64,000 nt of DNA, taken from NCBI RefSeq assembly GCF_011057685.1, contig NZ_LNFY01000001.1, positions 1-64,000 on the forward strand. Direction: 5' to 3'. Below the pieces are notes generated by a model. It was given only the letters and a program-made list of their open reading frames with translations. It was not told the DNA's origin and did no database searches. Each line of letters opens with the position of its first letter. The stretch's first letter is position 1. This document shows, in pieces, positions 26,832 through 36,167 of the stretch. The position numbers and the translations under genes are program-made. The stretch is from Thermotoga sp. Ku-13t (GTDB lineage Bacteria; Thermotogota; Thermotogae; Thermotogales; DSM-5069).

Positions 26832-29800
26832 GCTCTTGAGGCAGACTTACAGCGGGGATGAATTTCTGATTCTCGAACAGGAGACTTACAAGAGGCTGAA
26901 AATTGTACCCAAGGAGGCCGTAGGTGATAAAGCAGAGGAGCTTGCAGATTTTCTCACGAAGTTGTCGCGTTTGAAACATCCTGCGATCATGCCGATCGAG
27001 GGTTTCGATTTCCGTTCTGAAACGCCTCAGATTTTCTTCGCCTACTTTGGTGGGGAAGATATCGATTTTCTTGAACCACAAGAGGCCGAACGGTTCGCCG
27101 GGTTCTTGCTGAGCTTGTTGAGGGAGCTCATACACTACGGGATGGCAATTCCGGTCATTGGTCTGCAGGACTTTTTGAAAAGGGACGAAGATTTTTACAT
27201 GATCGCCCCGTGCTGGCGCAATCCTAGGAAATTTCCCAAGCAAGAAATCTTCATCGCGCCGGAATTTGCAAGCTATGGTGAGTCTTCCATCGCTTCGACT
27301 GCCTACGTGTTTGGCAAGTTGATCCTCTCGCTTTCGAAAGACGAATCCATAAAGGATATAGTGAGCAAGTTCACCCAAGAAGAACCATCGGAAAGAAAAT
27401 TACACTTTGTGGTCGCGGCGAACTCTCTTGGTGGACTGTCAGGACGTGTCAGGATCAGGCCAGTGGTTCTCGCACGACGTGAGGAAACGGAGATCCTGGA
27501 CCTGATTAAAAATCTCAAACCCAAACTCAACACGATCCTGATCTACGGGCCTCAGAGGAGTGGGAAGACCACCCTGTTGAGTTTGCTCATTGACGATTTT
27601 CGTCGCATGGGCATGCCCGCCGTCTGGGTAACGAGCGTGGAAAACCTCGTGATGGACCTGGTTCAGCTGCTGGATAACGAAACTTACTCGAGCTTGGATG
27701 AGACAACCAAGAATAACATATCGAGGCTCATGTCGTTGGAGCAGCTTTTTTCCGATGAGGCGATCCTGACCGTTGCAAAGCTGCTGACCAGGATGTGGCC
27801 CATCGTCTTTCTGGTTGACGATGCACACGAAATGAGTACAAGTGTGAAGATACTGTTCAAACAGCTCGGAGAATATGTTTATCCTCAGGGCCACATTCTG
27901 CTTTTGAGTTCCATACAGGACGAAACGGATATACACGTCGATTTCAGGGTACAAGTTAATCCGTTGAGTTTCGAAGAAGCGCTGAAGCTGGTCAGTCAGT
28001 CGCTGGCGATCGGTGAGAAAAATATTCCACAGGAATTCGTTCAATGGTTGTACACCGTCACTCAGGGTCTGGCAGGAAAGATCACACAGGTGCTGAAGGT
28101 CCTGGCCAAGGAGAACAAGCTGAGTGTTTCAGGGGACAGTCTGCACATGGATGAAACCTTTCTCACGAGCAACTTCAACGATGTGCTTGGGCTGTCGGTG
28201 GAAAAGTACAAATCGACGAAGACGGCTTTTCTAAGTCTGTGCGGAGAAAAATTCTCTCCTGTAGAAATTCAAGTGCTCTGCGAAGCGATCGATCTGGAGA
28301 AAGAAGAACTGGGCCGTTCTCTGCGAAATCTGATGAACGACGGTCTGATTTACTTCGAAAACGATAGATTCAGATTCACTCTGCCTGAGCTCTGGCGATC
28401 GTTGTACGAGAGCGTTGAGCGATCGATTCGCGACAGGGTACACAGTTCTCTGGCTCTGAAAGCCCCAAGCTATGAAAAGAGGGCATGGCACCTCAGGATG
28501 CTGGGCAAAGCCGTGTCCGCCGCGGCGATGTACCTGAGAGCTGCCAGGAAAGAGATCGACTCTTATGGAGCCGTTTCCGCCGCGCTGGACTACATAAGCA
28601 AAGCTCAGGAATTTTTGAAAGACAGAACGAGTTACGCACTGACCAGTTTGAAGTTCAAAGTGCTCAGTATCAAAGGTGAGCCAAAGAGTTTGAAGCAGTT
28701 CAGTGAGGAACTCAAAACTGTGGGAAAATTCTCGTTTTTCCGTTATGCCGCACTCGTAGTGGCGGGCGAAGTGGACGAGGCCATGAAGCTCGAACAGAAA
28801 ATAGATTTCAAAGGGAAGACACCTTACTCCGAGCTGTTCAAACTTGGCTACAAAGTTCGCAGAATGCTCAGAACAGGTCAGAAGATCGATCAGGAAACCA
28901 TCAGAAGATTGTCGTTTCTGGTTGCACAACTGTCGAATTTGCCTTTGCACAATAAATTGAAGGCCAGCGCGCTGACGCTGATTGCTCGTGCGCGGGGCAT
29001 CGAATCCATCCAAGCACTCGAGCTTCTGAACACGGCAAAGTTGCTCGCTGAAGAAGGGCGGTTCTACGACGTGCTCGCAGAAACGCTTTTGCTTCTTGGT
29101 ACCCGCTTGACTGCCGCCCCTGAAGCTCAGAGGCTCTTCGAGCAGGTGGTGGAGATCGCAAACAGGATTGGTTCTCACGATCTCATGATGGTTGCACTGA
29201 GCAACATGATGTGGATGAATCTGTACAGGGGCGAAACAGAAAAGATGTTCGTGGCGATACACCGGCTCAGGGAACTTTCAAAAATGGTTGATAGCACCGC
29301 AACGGAGGCCTACACGTACTTCGTTGAAGCCCAGTACCATGCGTACAACAAACAGCTCGAAGAAGCTCTGGAAGATCTGGAGAGGGAAAGATCGATAGAG
29401 AAGCAGCTTGGGATTGAAGAGCGTGGGTTGAGGGCAACGGTTGCTGCCTACGCACTGAACGGACACCTGGAAGAAGCAAGAAAACTGGTGAAAGAAAACA
29501 TCGATAATCCCGCTCTGAACAATCCAACGTTTGTTGAGTTCAGAGACCTGATACTCGCTGAAAGTGACGAAGATTTGTTGAAAGCCTGGAAAAGATTCGT
29601 CAATAAGGATCATCTGTACTGGATGCAGGAAGCCTGCCAGACATTCGGTGCGAGAATTGCTCTGCTTGACAGAGATTCGTTCTTCAGATTCGCTGAAAGG
29701 CTTGAGAGATCTGCCATAAAAGATGGAACATTCCTTTCGCTCGCCCAGGTGCTTGAAGGCATGGCTCTGGCTTACAAAGCCCTCGGTGAAGAGTTGATGG

Positions 29801-30873
29801 CTTTGAACTACGCGGAAAGGGCCGTCACGATCTACAGGACCCACGGGTTCGATTCTGCGGCCGAATGGCTCGAGCAAAAAGTGGGCATGACCTCGGCGAT
29901 GAGCAGACTCGTGCGATTGTTTGATACCACAAGGATAGACGAGGGAGACGTAAGATCGATGATGAAAGAGTTGAGGTCGCTGCTGAAAAGTTTCATCGAT
30001 GCACATGCTGTGACGCAGTACGCGCTCGACACGCTCAAGGTCGCCGACTTTCAAGATGATTTGAAGTCGATTCTGGATTTTTTGCTCTCGAGGATGATGA
30101 ACATCCTTCCCATCAACTCGGCGGCGCTGATGTTGGTGGACGGTTCTGGGAAGATCGTCGAATTTTCCGCCTTCAACGTGAGAGACATTCCGCAGAAGTT
30201 GGTATCGTCGTACGAACCGTTTGAGGTTTACCACGTGGTCCAGCTCGAGCACAATTACAGATTGCACATGTACCTGGCGAACAGGTCTCTGTTCGTGAAC
30301 AGGGCACAGGGTGAAAATCTGATGAAGATCATTCTGAACCTCCAGGAAGTTGCGGCGCACATTCTGAGGAACGCGATTTCCTACAGACGCAGCATCACGG
30401 ACCCTCTCACAGGCCTCTACACCAGGTGGTACTTCCTCCGCAGGCTACGCGAGGAGTTCGAAAGAGTTAAAAGGTACGGCGGCAGCTTCTCCGTCGTCAT
30501 GGCAGACATAGACGATTTCAAAAAGATAAACGATACCTACGGTCACAGGATCGGCGATGAGGTGCTCAAGTTCATCGCTTCTCTGATGAGGAGTCACACT
30601 CGCTCAACGGACATACTGGGTCGATACGGTGGAGAGGAATTCATAATGATATTGCCGAACACGGATAAAGAAAGTGCCGCGCTGGTTTGTGAAAAGATAC
30701 TGCGCAACATGTTCTCCATGAATCCGTTCGATTTCAAGGTAACCATGAGTTTCGGTGTAGCTGGTTATCCGGAGGACGATGTGTTCGAACCGGACGAACT
30801 CATCGCTCTGGCAGACAAAGCCATGTACACATCTAAGGAAAGGGGTAAGGCCTGTGTCACCATCTACAGATGA
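26818..30873 (+). CDS. Large signalling protein: pseudokinase, P-loop ATPase, helical repeats, GAF-like, GGDEF
   Basis: A 1351-residue multidomain protein. Residues 1-200 resemble a protein kinase fold: RLKHPAIMPIEGF in the N-lobe, an APE motif at 147-149 (IAPEF), then a kinase-like C-lobe (AYVFGKLILSLS... FTQEEPSERK). No HRD or DFG motif is found, so it is probably an inactive kinase. Next comes a P-loop ATPase: Walker A GPQRSGKT (244-251) and Walker B IVFLVDDAHE (Asp334/335). A long helical, TPR-like region (about 550-1050) and a GAF-like part (about 1080-1180) follow. The end is a complete GGDEF domain: DPLTGLYTR, GGEEF at 1271-1275 and an intact RxxD inhibitory site at 1262-1265. It should make c-di-GMP. 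ATG 26818 follows GGGGGGAAG. Confidence 0.85.
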   Translation: MRLIRLLRQTYSGDEFLILEQETYKRLKIVPKEAVGDKAEELADFLTKLSRLKHPAIMPIEGFDFRSETPQIFFAYFGGEDIDFLEPQEAERFAGFLLSLLRELIHYGMAIPVIGLQDFLKRDEDFYMIAPCWRNPRKFPKQEIFIAPEFASYGESSIASTAYVFGKLILSLSKDESIKDIVSKFTQEEPSERKLHFVVAANSLGGLSGRVRIRPVVLARREETEILDLIKNLKPKLNTILIYGPQRSGKTTLLSLLIDDFRRMGMPAVWVTSVENLVMDLVQLLDNETYSSLDETTKNNISRLMSLEQLFSDEAILTVAKLLTRMWPIVFLVDDAHEMSTSVKILFKQLGEYVYPQGHILLLSSIQDETDIHVDFRVQVNPLSFEEALKLVSQSLAIGEKNIPQEFVQWLYTVTQGLAGKITQVLKVLAKENKLSVSGDSLHMDETFLTSNFNDVLGLSVEKYKSTKTAFLSLCGEKFSPVEIQVLCEAIDLEKEELGRSLRNLMNDGLIYFENDRFRFTLPELWRSLYESVERSIRDRVHSSLALKAPSYEKRAWHLRMLGKAVSAAAMYLRAARKEIDSYGAVSAALDYISKAQEFLKDRTSYALTSLKFKVLSIKGEPKSLKQFSEELKTVGKFSFFRYAALVVAGEVDEAMKLEQKIDFKGKTPYSELFKLGYKVRRMLRTGQKIDQETIRRLSFLVAQLSNLPLHNKLKASALTLIARARGIESIQALELLNTAKLLAEEGRFYDVLAETLLLLGTRLTAAPEAQRLFEQVVEIANRIGSHDLMMVALSNMMWMNLYRGETEKMFVAIHRLRELSKMVDSTATEAYTYFVEAQYHAYNKQLEEALEDLERERSIEKQLGIEERGLRATVAAYALNGHLEEARKLVKENIDNPALNNPTFVEFRDLILAESDEDLLKAWKRFVNKDHLYWMQEACQTFGARIALLDRDSFFRFAERLERSAIKDGTFLSLAQVLEGMALAYKALGEELMALNYAERAVTIYRTHGFDSAAEWLEQKVGMTSAMSRLVRLFDTTRIDEGDVRSMMKELRSLLKSFIDAHAVTQYALDTLKVADFQDDLKSILDFLLSRMMNILPINSAALMLVDGSGKIVEFSAFNVRDIPQKLVSSYEPFEVYHVVQLEHNYRLHMYLANRSLFVNRAQGENLMKIILNLQEVAAHILRNAISYRRSITDPLTGLYTRWYFLRRLREEFERVKRYGGSFSVVMADIDDFKKINDTYGHRIGDEVLKFIASLMRSHTRSTDILGRYGGEEFIMILPNTDKESAALVCEKILRNMFSMNPFDFKVTMSFGVAGYPEDDVFEPDELIALADKAMYTSKERGKACVTIYR

Positions 30874-33016
30874 ACTCAGAGGGTTGATTCTTTCTCTTTT
30901 CAAAGCCGACAGCAAGTACACCTTGAAAGCGATTTACAAGGCGCTCAAGGTGAAATCGAAAGCTGATAAACGCATTGTCAGGGATATCGTGAAACAACTT
31001 TCAGAGGAAGGTTTGCTGATCAGGGATGGGAAGGGGTACTATCACTCAGCAGAATCGAGCAACCTCGTTTCCGGAACGATCGAATTTTCAAGGAGGGGTA
31101 CCATAGCGTTCGTCACCACCGAAGATGGAAAAGAGATCGCGGTACCGATCGAATTTACCTCGGGCGCGATACATGGCGACAGAGTGCTGGTTGAAATCGT
31201 TGGCCGATGGCGAAACCTGCCGATGGGAAAAGTTGTGCGCGTTCTGAAGCGTAGCAAGGAGAGAATCGTGGGCGTTCTCGAGCTGAGGAGGGCCTTCGCC
31301 TTCATCGCTCCGGACGACCCGAAGATTATCTACGATTTCTACGTTCCTGTCGAGTGCATAGGTGGTGCGAGGCCGGGCCAGCGTGTCGTCGCCAGGATCA
31401 TCAAATGGCCGAAGAAGGGAAGAAATCCTGAGGCGTGTGTGGAAACTGTTCTGGGCAATGTGGACGATCCAAGAACGGATATACCTGCCGTGATGGCGAA
31501 GTACGATCTCACAGACAGATTCCCGGACGAGGTACTTGAGGAGTTGAAACAGTTACCTGACGACGTGACGGAAAAGGACATCGAAGGCAGACTCGATCTG
31601 AGGGATGAGATCATCTTCACGATAGACGGTGAAGATGCAAAAGATTTCGATGATGCAGTATCGATAAAGAAGCTTCCGAAAGGAAGGTACCTGCTCGGTG
31701 TTCACATCGCCGACGTGTCCCATTACGTGAAGGAAGGCTCGGCGCTCGACAGAGAAGCCTTTCGCAGAGGAACGAGCGTTTATCTTCTGGATACAGTTGT
31801 GCCCATGTTGCCTTTCAAGCTTTCGAACAATCTGTGCAGCCTAGTGGAAGGGAAGGATCGTCTCACCTTCACCGTCGAGATGATCATCGACAACGAAGGA
31901 CAGTTGCTGGATTTCACCATTTCCCCGAGCGTCATAAAGAGCAAGAAGAGACTGACCTACACGATCGTGAACAGACTGCTTGGGGGCGACGAATCGGTTG
32001 AGTGTGCTCTGGGGAAGGAGATTTCGAACGCTTTGAGAACGATGCACGAACTTTCCATGATCCTGAGACAGGCCCGGAAGGCTCGTGGTGCGATAACTGA
32101 TATAGAGGGTGGAGAAGTTGAAGTTGTGATGAACGAAAAGGGTGAGGTTCTGGACATAGTGCCCAGGAAGAGGGGACCGGGGGAGATATTGATCGAAGAA
32201 TTCATGATAAAGGCGAACGAAACGGTGGCGGAGATTTTTCACAACGCGGGTCTTCCATTCGTCTACAGAGTTCACGAAGAGCCGGATCCGGATACGATAA
32301 TGCAGTTGAAAGAATACGTGGAAGCGCTCGGTGTGAAGCTGAGGTTTCCAAAGACGATCCATCCGAGCATCCTTCAGAAAGTGCTCGAGCTGGTCAAGAA
32401 TCACCCACTGCGTTCCAGCGTAGAGAAACTGATGGTCAGATCCATGAAGCGTGCCATGTATTCACCAACGAACATTGGACACTTCGGACTGGCATCGTAC
32501 GCGTACACGCATTTCACTTCCCCGATCAGAAGGTATCCAGACCTGGTTGTCCACCGTTTGTTGAAGCTCTATTTGAGACAGGGTAACAGGTTCACTGAAA
32601 AGCAGATCGAATTCTATTCGAAGCTTTTACCCAAGATTGCCGAACACTGCAGCAAGCGTGAGAGGATCGCGGATGAAGCCGAATGGGACCTGCTGGCGAT
32701 GAAGAAGGTGGAGTACATAAGCAAACACATGGACGAGATCTTTGAGGCTGTCGTCACGAACGTCACACGCTTCGGTCTCTTCGTCGAGATACCTGAGAAA
32801 CTGATCTCAGGTTTGGTGCACGTATCTACACTCGATGATTACTATATCTACGACGAGAGGAAAAACATCCTCGTGGGAGAAAGGACCGGAAGGATCTTTA
32901 AGATAGGCGACATGCTCGGAGTGAGAGTTTTGAGGGCGGACAAGATCACCGGGGAGATAGATTTCGAACTGGTGGAGGAGAAGAAGAATGTGGATAAAGG
33001 AGATTCAAGGAACTGA
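30854..33016 (+). CDS. rnr: Ribonuclease R (RNB family exoribonuclease)
   Basis: About 720 residues with the RNase R order: winged-helix N-terminus (residues 1-60), cold-shock domains, RNB catalytic domain and C-terminal S1 domain. Catalytic text is EDAKDFDDAVS (the acidic metal ligands) and GVHIADVSHYVKEGS; the C-terminal S1 starts at DEIFEAVVTNVTRFGLFVEI. It degrades structured RNA 3' to 5'. The GTG at 30854 is chosen (VSPSTDELRGL) because it follows AAGGGGTAAGG and gives a 20-base overlap with the previous gene; an in-frame upstream ATG would lie deep in that gene. Confidence 0.94.
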   Translation: MSPSTDELRGLILSLFKADSKYTLKAIYKALKVKSKADKRIVRDIVKQLSEEGLLIRDGKGYYHSAESSNLVSGTIEFSRRGTIAFVTTEDGKEIAVPIEFTSGAIHGDRVLVEIVGRWRNLPMGKVVRVLKRSKERIVGVLELRRAFAFIAPDDPKIIYDFYVPVECIGGARPGQRVVARIIKWPKKGRNPEACVETVLGNVDDPRTDIPAVMAKYDLTDRFPDEVLEELKQLPDDVTEKDIEGRLDLRDEIIFTIDGEDAKDFDDAVSIKKLPKGRYLLGVHIADVSHYVKEGSALDREAFRRGTSVYLLDTVVPMLPFKLSNNLCSLVEGKDRLTFTVEMIIDNEGQLLDFTISPSVIKSKKRLTYTIVNRLLGGDESVECALGKEISNALRTMHELSMILRQARKARGAITDIEGGEVEVVMNEKGEVLDIVPRKRGPGEILIEEFMIKANETVAEIFHNAGLPFVYRVHEEPDPDTIMQLKEYVEALGVKLRFPKTIHPSILQKVLELVKNHPLRSSVEKLMVRSMKRAMYSPTNIGHFGLASYAYTHFTSPIRRYPDLVVHRLLKLYLRQGNRFTEKQIEFYSKLLPKIAEHCSKRERIADEAEWDLLAMKKVEYISKHMDEIFEAVVTNVTRFGLFVEIPEKLISGLVHVSTLDDYYIYDERKNILVGERTGRIFKIGDMLGVRVLRADKITGEIDFELVEEKKNVDKGDSRN

Positions 33017-33740
33017 AGGCCATGTGGTCGTTGTGCACGGCCTCGGTGAACATGCGAAGCGTTACCGATGGCTTGTTGAGTTACTCTCACCCAGATACGG
33101 CATCACACTGTTCGATCTACCTGGTCACGGAGAAAGTGAAGGAAAACGGGGCCACGCAGCTTTCTCACAGATATTCATGATCATCGATGAGTTGGTTTCA
33201 AGACATCCTAACAGTTTTCTCATGGGTCACAGCCTCGGTGGCTTGATCGCCATCAGGTACGCGGAACTGAGGAACAACATCAAAGGCTTGATAGTCACCT
33301 CACCCGCTCTTCATCTTCCAAACAGTAGCTTTGCTTTGAGGGCGATCGCTTCGGTGTTTTCTTTACTGGCACCTGGCCTGAGCTTCGACAACGGCATAGA
33401 TCCGAACGATCTTTCCACAAATCCAGATGCGGTACAGAGATACGTGTCTGATCCGCTCGTGCACAGAAAAATCTCTGCAAAACTCGTCGCCGATCTTTTC
33501 AAACACAGCAGGTTGGCGATAGAAGAAGCTCACAGAATAAACGTACCATGTTTCGTTGCGGTGGGCAGTGAGGACAGAGTGACCCTTCCGAATGGAGCGA
33601 AGGAATTTTTCGAAAGATTGAAGGTTGAAGACAAAGTTCTGAAGGTCTATGAAGGCGCGTACCACGAGCTGTTCGAAGATACAAAAAACGCTGAAAAATT
33701 CAAGGCAGATCTTCTCAACTGGATCGATTCACATTGTTGA
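32988..33740 (+). CDS. Alpha/beta hydrolase, monoacylglycerol lipase-like
   Basis: A 250-residue hydrolase. Oxyanion text VVVHGLGEHAKRY, then DLPGHGESEGKRGH, nucleophile in MGHSLGGLIAIRY, Asp in AVGSEDRVTLP and His in GAYHELFED complete the Ser-Asp-His triad. The HGLGEHAKRY and GHG.S.G patterns fit monoacylglycerol lipases and lysophospholipases. It overlaps rnr by 29 bases and is the last gene of the run; its end is 3 bases from the convergent M23 gene. Confidence 0.9.
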   Translation: MWIKEIQGTEGHVVVVHGLGEHAKRYRWLVELLSPRYGITLFDLPGHGESEGKRGHAAFSQIFMIIDELVSRHPNSFLMGHSLGGLIAIRYAELRNNIKGLIVTSPALHLPNSSFALRAIASVFSLLAPGLSFDNGIDPNDLSTNPDAVQRYVSDPLVHRKISAKLVADLFKHSRLAIEEAHRINVPCFVAVGSEDRVTLPNGAKEFFERLKVEDKVLKVYEGAYHELFEDTKNAEKFKADLLNWIDSHC

Positions 33741-33743
33741 GTC

Positions 33744-34574
33744 TCATTCGCCACCCATACCTTCCGTGGTTTCCGTCAGAACGTAAACCTTCGTTGAAGA
33801 AGGCAGGTAGGCTAAAGGATTCACGGTTTCTCCTTTGTTCAGAACTTCGATCTCAAAATGTAGATGCGGCCCCGTACTAACTCCAGTGCTGCCAACGCGC
33901 CCTATCAACGTGCCTCTCTCAACCCTCTGACCGACGTACACGGTGATTTTCGACAGATGTGCGTATCTGAAAATCTCTCTTGAGCCTTTCACCTCCACCA
34001 GAAGACCGTAACCAACCTTTTCACCTGCAAAGATGACGGTACCTGGTGCTGAGGCAAAAACCGGAGTACCCTCCGGTGCCGCTATGTCTATGCCAGAATG
34101 GAAAGACATCTGCTTGGTTATCGGATGTCTTCTCCAGCCAAAAGGAGAAGAGATCACACCGTAAGTGGGCCAGATGTAGCCTTTCTCCGTGTTGAACGCC
34201 TTACCTATCGAGTTGATGGGAACGAAGATCTTTTGACCCACGACGATGTTGTCAGAGCTCAGATCGTTTGCCAACTTCAAATCGGCCACAGACGTGAAAA
34301 ACGATTTCGCTATGGAATAGAGCGTATCACCTTTCTTTACGGTGTATATCAATCCTTCCGGTTGCGGTATCACCAGTCTCTGACCGGGAGAAAGTCTGAG
34401 TGGATTCACATTGTTCCAATCCAGGATAGTCGAAGGAGAGACTTTGAATTTTCGAGCGATGTCGTAGAGTGTATCACCCTGTTGCACGATGTAAGTTACG
34501 GTCAGATACCCCCCAACAGCGATGGCAAAAAGCGAGATCAACAGCAAAAAGCAAAGAGTTCTTCGCACGTTCAT
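33744..34574 (-). CDS. LysM and M23-domain cell-wall peptidase
   Basis: A 276-residue exported protein: an N-terminal signal anchor (RRTLCFLLLISLFAIAVGGYL), two LysM domains at about 28-72 and 75-118 (VQQGDTLYDIARKF, VKKGDTLYSIAKSF) and an M23 metallopeptidase at about 145-250 with the zinc ligands in HSGIDIAAP and HLHFEIE. LytM-type enzymes cut peptidoglycan cross-links; the HLHFE and HxxxD sets are complete so it should be active. It has its own promoter inside the end of cheB. Confidence 0.94.
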   Translation of the reverse strand: MNVRRTLCFLLLISLFAIAVGGYLTVTYIVQQGDTLYDIARKFKVSPSTILDWNNVNPLRLSPGQRLVIPQPEGLIYTVKKGDTLYSIAKSFFTSVADLKLANDLSSDNIVVGQKIFVPINSIGKAFNTEKGYIWPTYGVISSPFGWRRHPITKQMSFHSGIDIAAPEGTPVFASAPGTVIFAGEKVGYGLLVEVKGSREIFRYAHLSKITVYVGQRVERGTLIGRVGSTGVSTGPHLHFEIEVLNKGETVNPLAYLPSSTKVYVLTETTEGMGGE

Positions 34575-34608
34575 CTCCCCTCTGTTTTTTTGCTGGTGTT
34601 TCTTTCAT

Positions 34609-34638
34609 ATTATAGCAATTGACGGTACTTCAAACCAA
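34609..34638 (-). promoter_or_regulatory. Promoter of the LysM/M23 gene
   Basis: Minus-strand TTGGTT (plus 34633-34638), 18-base spacer and a perfect TATAAT (plus 34609-34614), about 35 bases before the ATG. The -35 box lies in the last codons of cheB. Confidence 0.7.
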
Positions 34639-35667
34639 CTCGATCAGTTTTTCGGCTATCTTGTCGGCAGGCAGAACATGATCGGCGTATCCTTCCTCGA
34701 CGACCGCTTTCGGCATGCCGTAGACAACGCACGTGGACTCATGTTCAGCTATGACCTTCCCACCGTAGTACTTTACCATGAACGCTCCTTTGGTTCCATC
34801 TCTACCCATACCCGTCAGTATCACCGCGATGGTGTTGGCCTTGTAGATCTCCGCAACTTTCATTAGTGTGAAATCCACGGCCGGCCTGACGTTGTTGATC
34901 TTTTCGGACTTGTCAAGGAACACCTGCACGTTTGAGTTGACCATTCGAATACCCATGTGAAAATCACCCGGTGCGACGTAGACCGTACCTTTCTTAACGA
35001 TCTCACCATCCTCTGCTTCCTTAACAGTCAATTTGGATATCGAATTGAGTCTCATTGCGAGAGACTTGGTGAACACGGGTGGCATGTGCTGCACCAAGAA
35101 TACAGGAGCTGGAAAGTTCTCCGGCAGGGCTGGTATTATCAGATCGAGCGATTTTGGCCCACCCGTTGAAGCACCGATGACCACCGCTTTGTTACCAAGA
35201 GAGATTTTCTTCGGTGCTGTCAGGGCAGGTTTGGCGATCTGCCTTGCGAAGAGATTCTTAGGATCAACGAGCATCGCGTTCCTTATCTTTGTCAGCAAGG
35301 CATCTGCAACTTCACGGAACGTCAACGAGGTCGAACCCGAGGGTTTGGTTAGAAAATCCACCGCACCTAACGTCAACGCGGTTATCGTTATGTCGGCGCC
35401 CTCTTCAGTCAGGCTGCTGACCATGATGACTCTGATGGGATATTTCTGCGCGATCCTCTTCAGCACCTCTATTCCATTCATCTTCGGCATCTCAACATCC
35501 AGCGTGACGACGTCCGGTTTTTTCTCTTCTATGATCTGAAGCGCCTCAAGGCCATCTTTGGCAACACCGACTACCTGCATGTCAGGTTGAGAATCGATGA
35601 TGTCCTTCAAAACCATCCTCATGAAGGCGGAATCATCAACAACGACGACTCTTATCTTTTGCGCCAT
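34630..35667 (-). CDS. cheB: Chemotaxis response regulator protein-glutamate methylesterase CheB
   Basis: A 345-residue two-domain protein. The receiver domain (1-120) has VVVDDSAFMR, the phospho-acceptor in VVTLDVEMPKMNG and Lys in LTKP. The methylesterase domain (about 155-345) has the Ser in VIGASTGGPKSL, His in LVQHMPPVFTKS and Asp in GMGRDGTKGAF. It removes methyl groups from receptors such as the one at the window start. The start ATG 35667 follows GGAGG by 11 bases; the frame extends upstream without support. CheR and the rest of the chemotaxis genes are not here. It overlaps dgkA by 16 bases. Confidence 0.95.
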   Translation of the reverse strand: MAQKIRVVVVDDSAFMRMVLKDIIDSQPDMQVVGVAKDGLEALQIIEEKKPDVVTLDVEMPKMNGIEVLKRIAQKYPIRVIMVSSLTEEGADITITALTLGAVDFLTKPSGSTSLTFREVADALLTKIRNAMLVDPKNLFARQIAKPALTAPKKISLGNKAVVIGASTGGPKSLDLIIPALPENFPAPVFLVQHMPPVFTKSLAMRLNSISKLTVKEAEDGEIVKKGTVYVAPGDFHMGIRMVNSNVQVFLDKSEKINNVRPAVDFTLMKVAEIYKANTIAVILTGMGRDGTKGAFMVKYYGGKVIAEHESTCVVYGMPKAVVEEGYADHVLPADKIAEKLIELV

Positions 35668-36167
35668 AAGTTCGATAACCTCCATATCAACGACACGATA
35701 GGGAAGATCAGGACGAAGATCAACGCAATGAGTTTTCCAATTGAATGGTCCCAGTTGAACAGGGCTCTTCCCAAGATTATCACACCCACTACCACTGCAA
35801 AGAGAGAATACCACAGAACGATTCCGGCTGCGATATCCTTCACAAACTTGACGGTTGGATTCGGCCTCGTTTCGTACAGATCCATGATCGATTCGACGAG
35901 CGTGTTGAGCAGTTCCATACCGATGACCGAGAAAACCGCAAAGATGATCCACAGTAACTCGCTGGTTGTGAGTTTCAAGGTGTATGCGAGTACCATGACG
36001 GCCGAACCAATCACGAAGTGTATTCTCAAATTCCTTTCTCTTTCGATCGCTTCGACGAATCCTTCGACTGCGTGGACAAACGATGATAACACTTCACTCA
36101 AAACCGAGGGTTCTGACTCTCTGTTCTGATCTGATCCTGTACTCTTTCGTGGTAGATTCATATCCAT
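35652..36167 (-). CDS. dgkA: Diacylglycerol/undecaprenol kinase, DgkA family
   Basis: A membrane protein of up to 171 residues with an N-terminal soluble part, then three or four hydrophobic segments. The DgkA core is EAIERERNLRIHFVIG followed by MELLNTLVESIMDLY (catalytic Glu region) and VKDIAAGIVLW. Ours has a fourth hydrophobic segment at the C-terminus. The ATG at 36167 has GAGG 9 bases upstream but overlaps korC by 74 bases; TTG 36101, giving an 8-base overlap and a family-like N-terminus, is an alternative. In Gram-positive relatives it phosphorylates undecaprenol for cell-wall lipid recycling. Confidence 0.88.
   Translation of the reverse strand: MDMNLPRKSTGSDQNRESEPSVLSEVLSSFVHAVEGFVEAIERERNLRIHFVIGSAVMVLAYTLKLTTSELLWIIFAVFSVIGMELLNTLVESIMDLYETRPNPTVKFVKDIAAGIVLWYSLFAVVVGVIILGRALFNWDHSIGKLIALIFVLIFPIVSLIWRLSNLWRKR

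Noticed and set aside
28231-30360. Long minus-strand frames opposite the GGDEF protein
   Set aside because: Composition is that of antisense frames, without ribosome sites or recognisable motifs.
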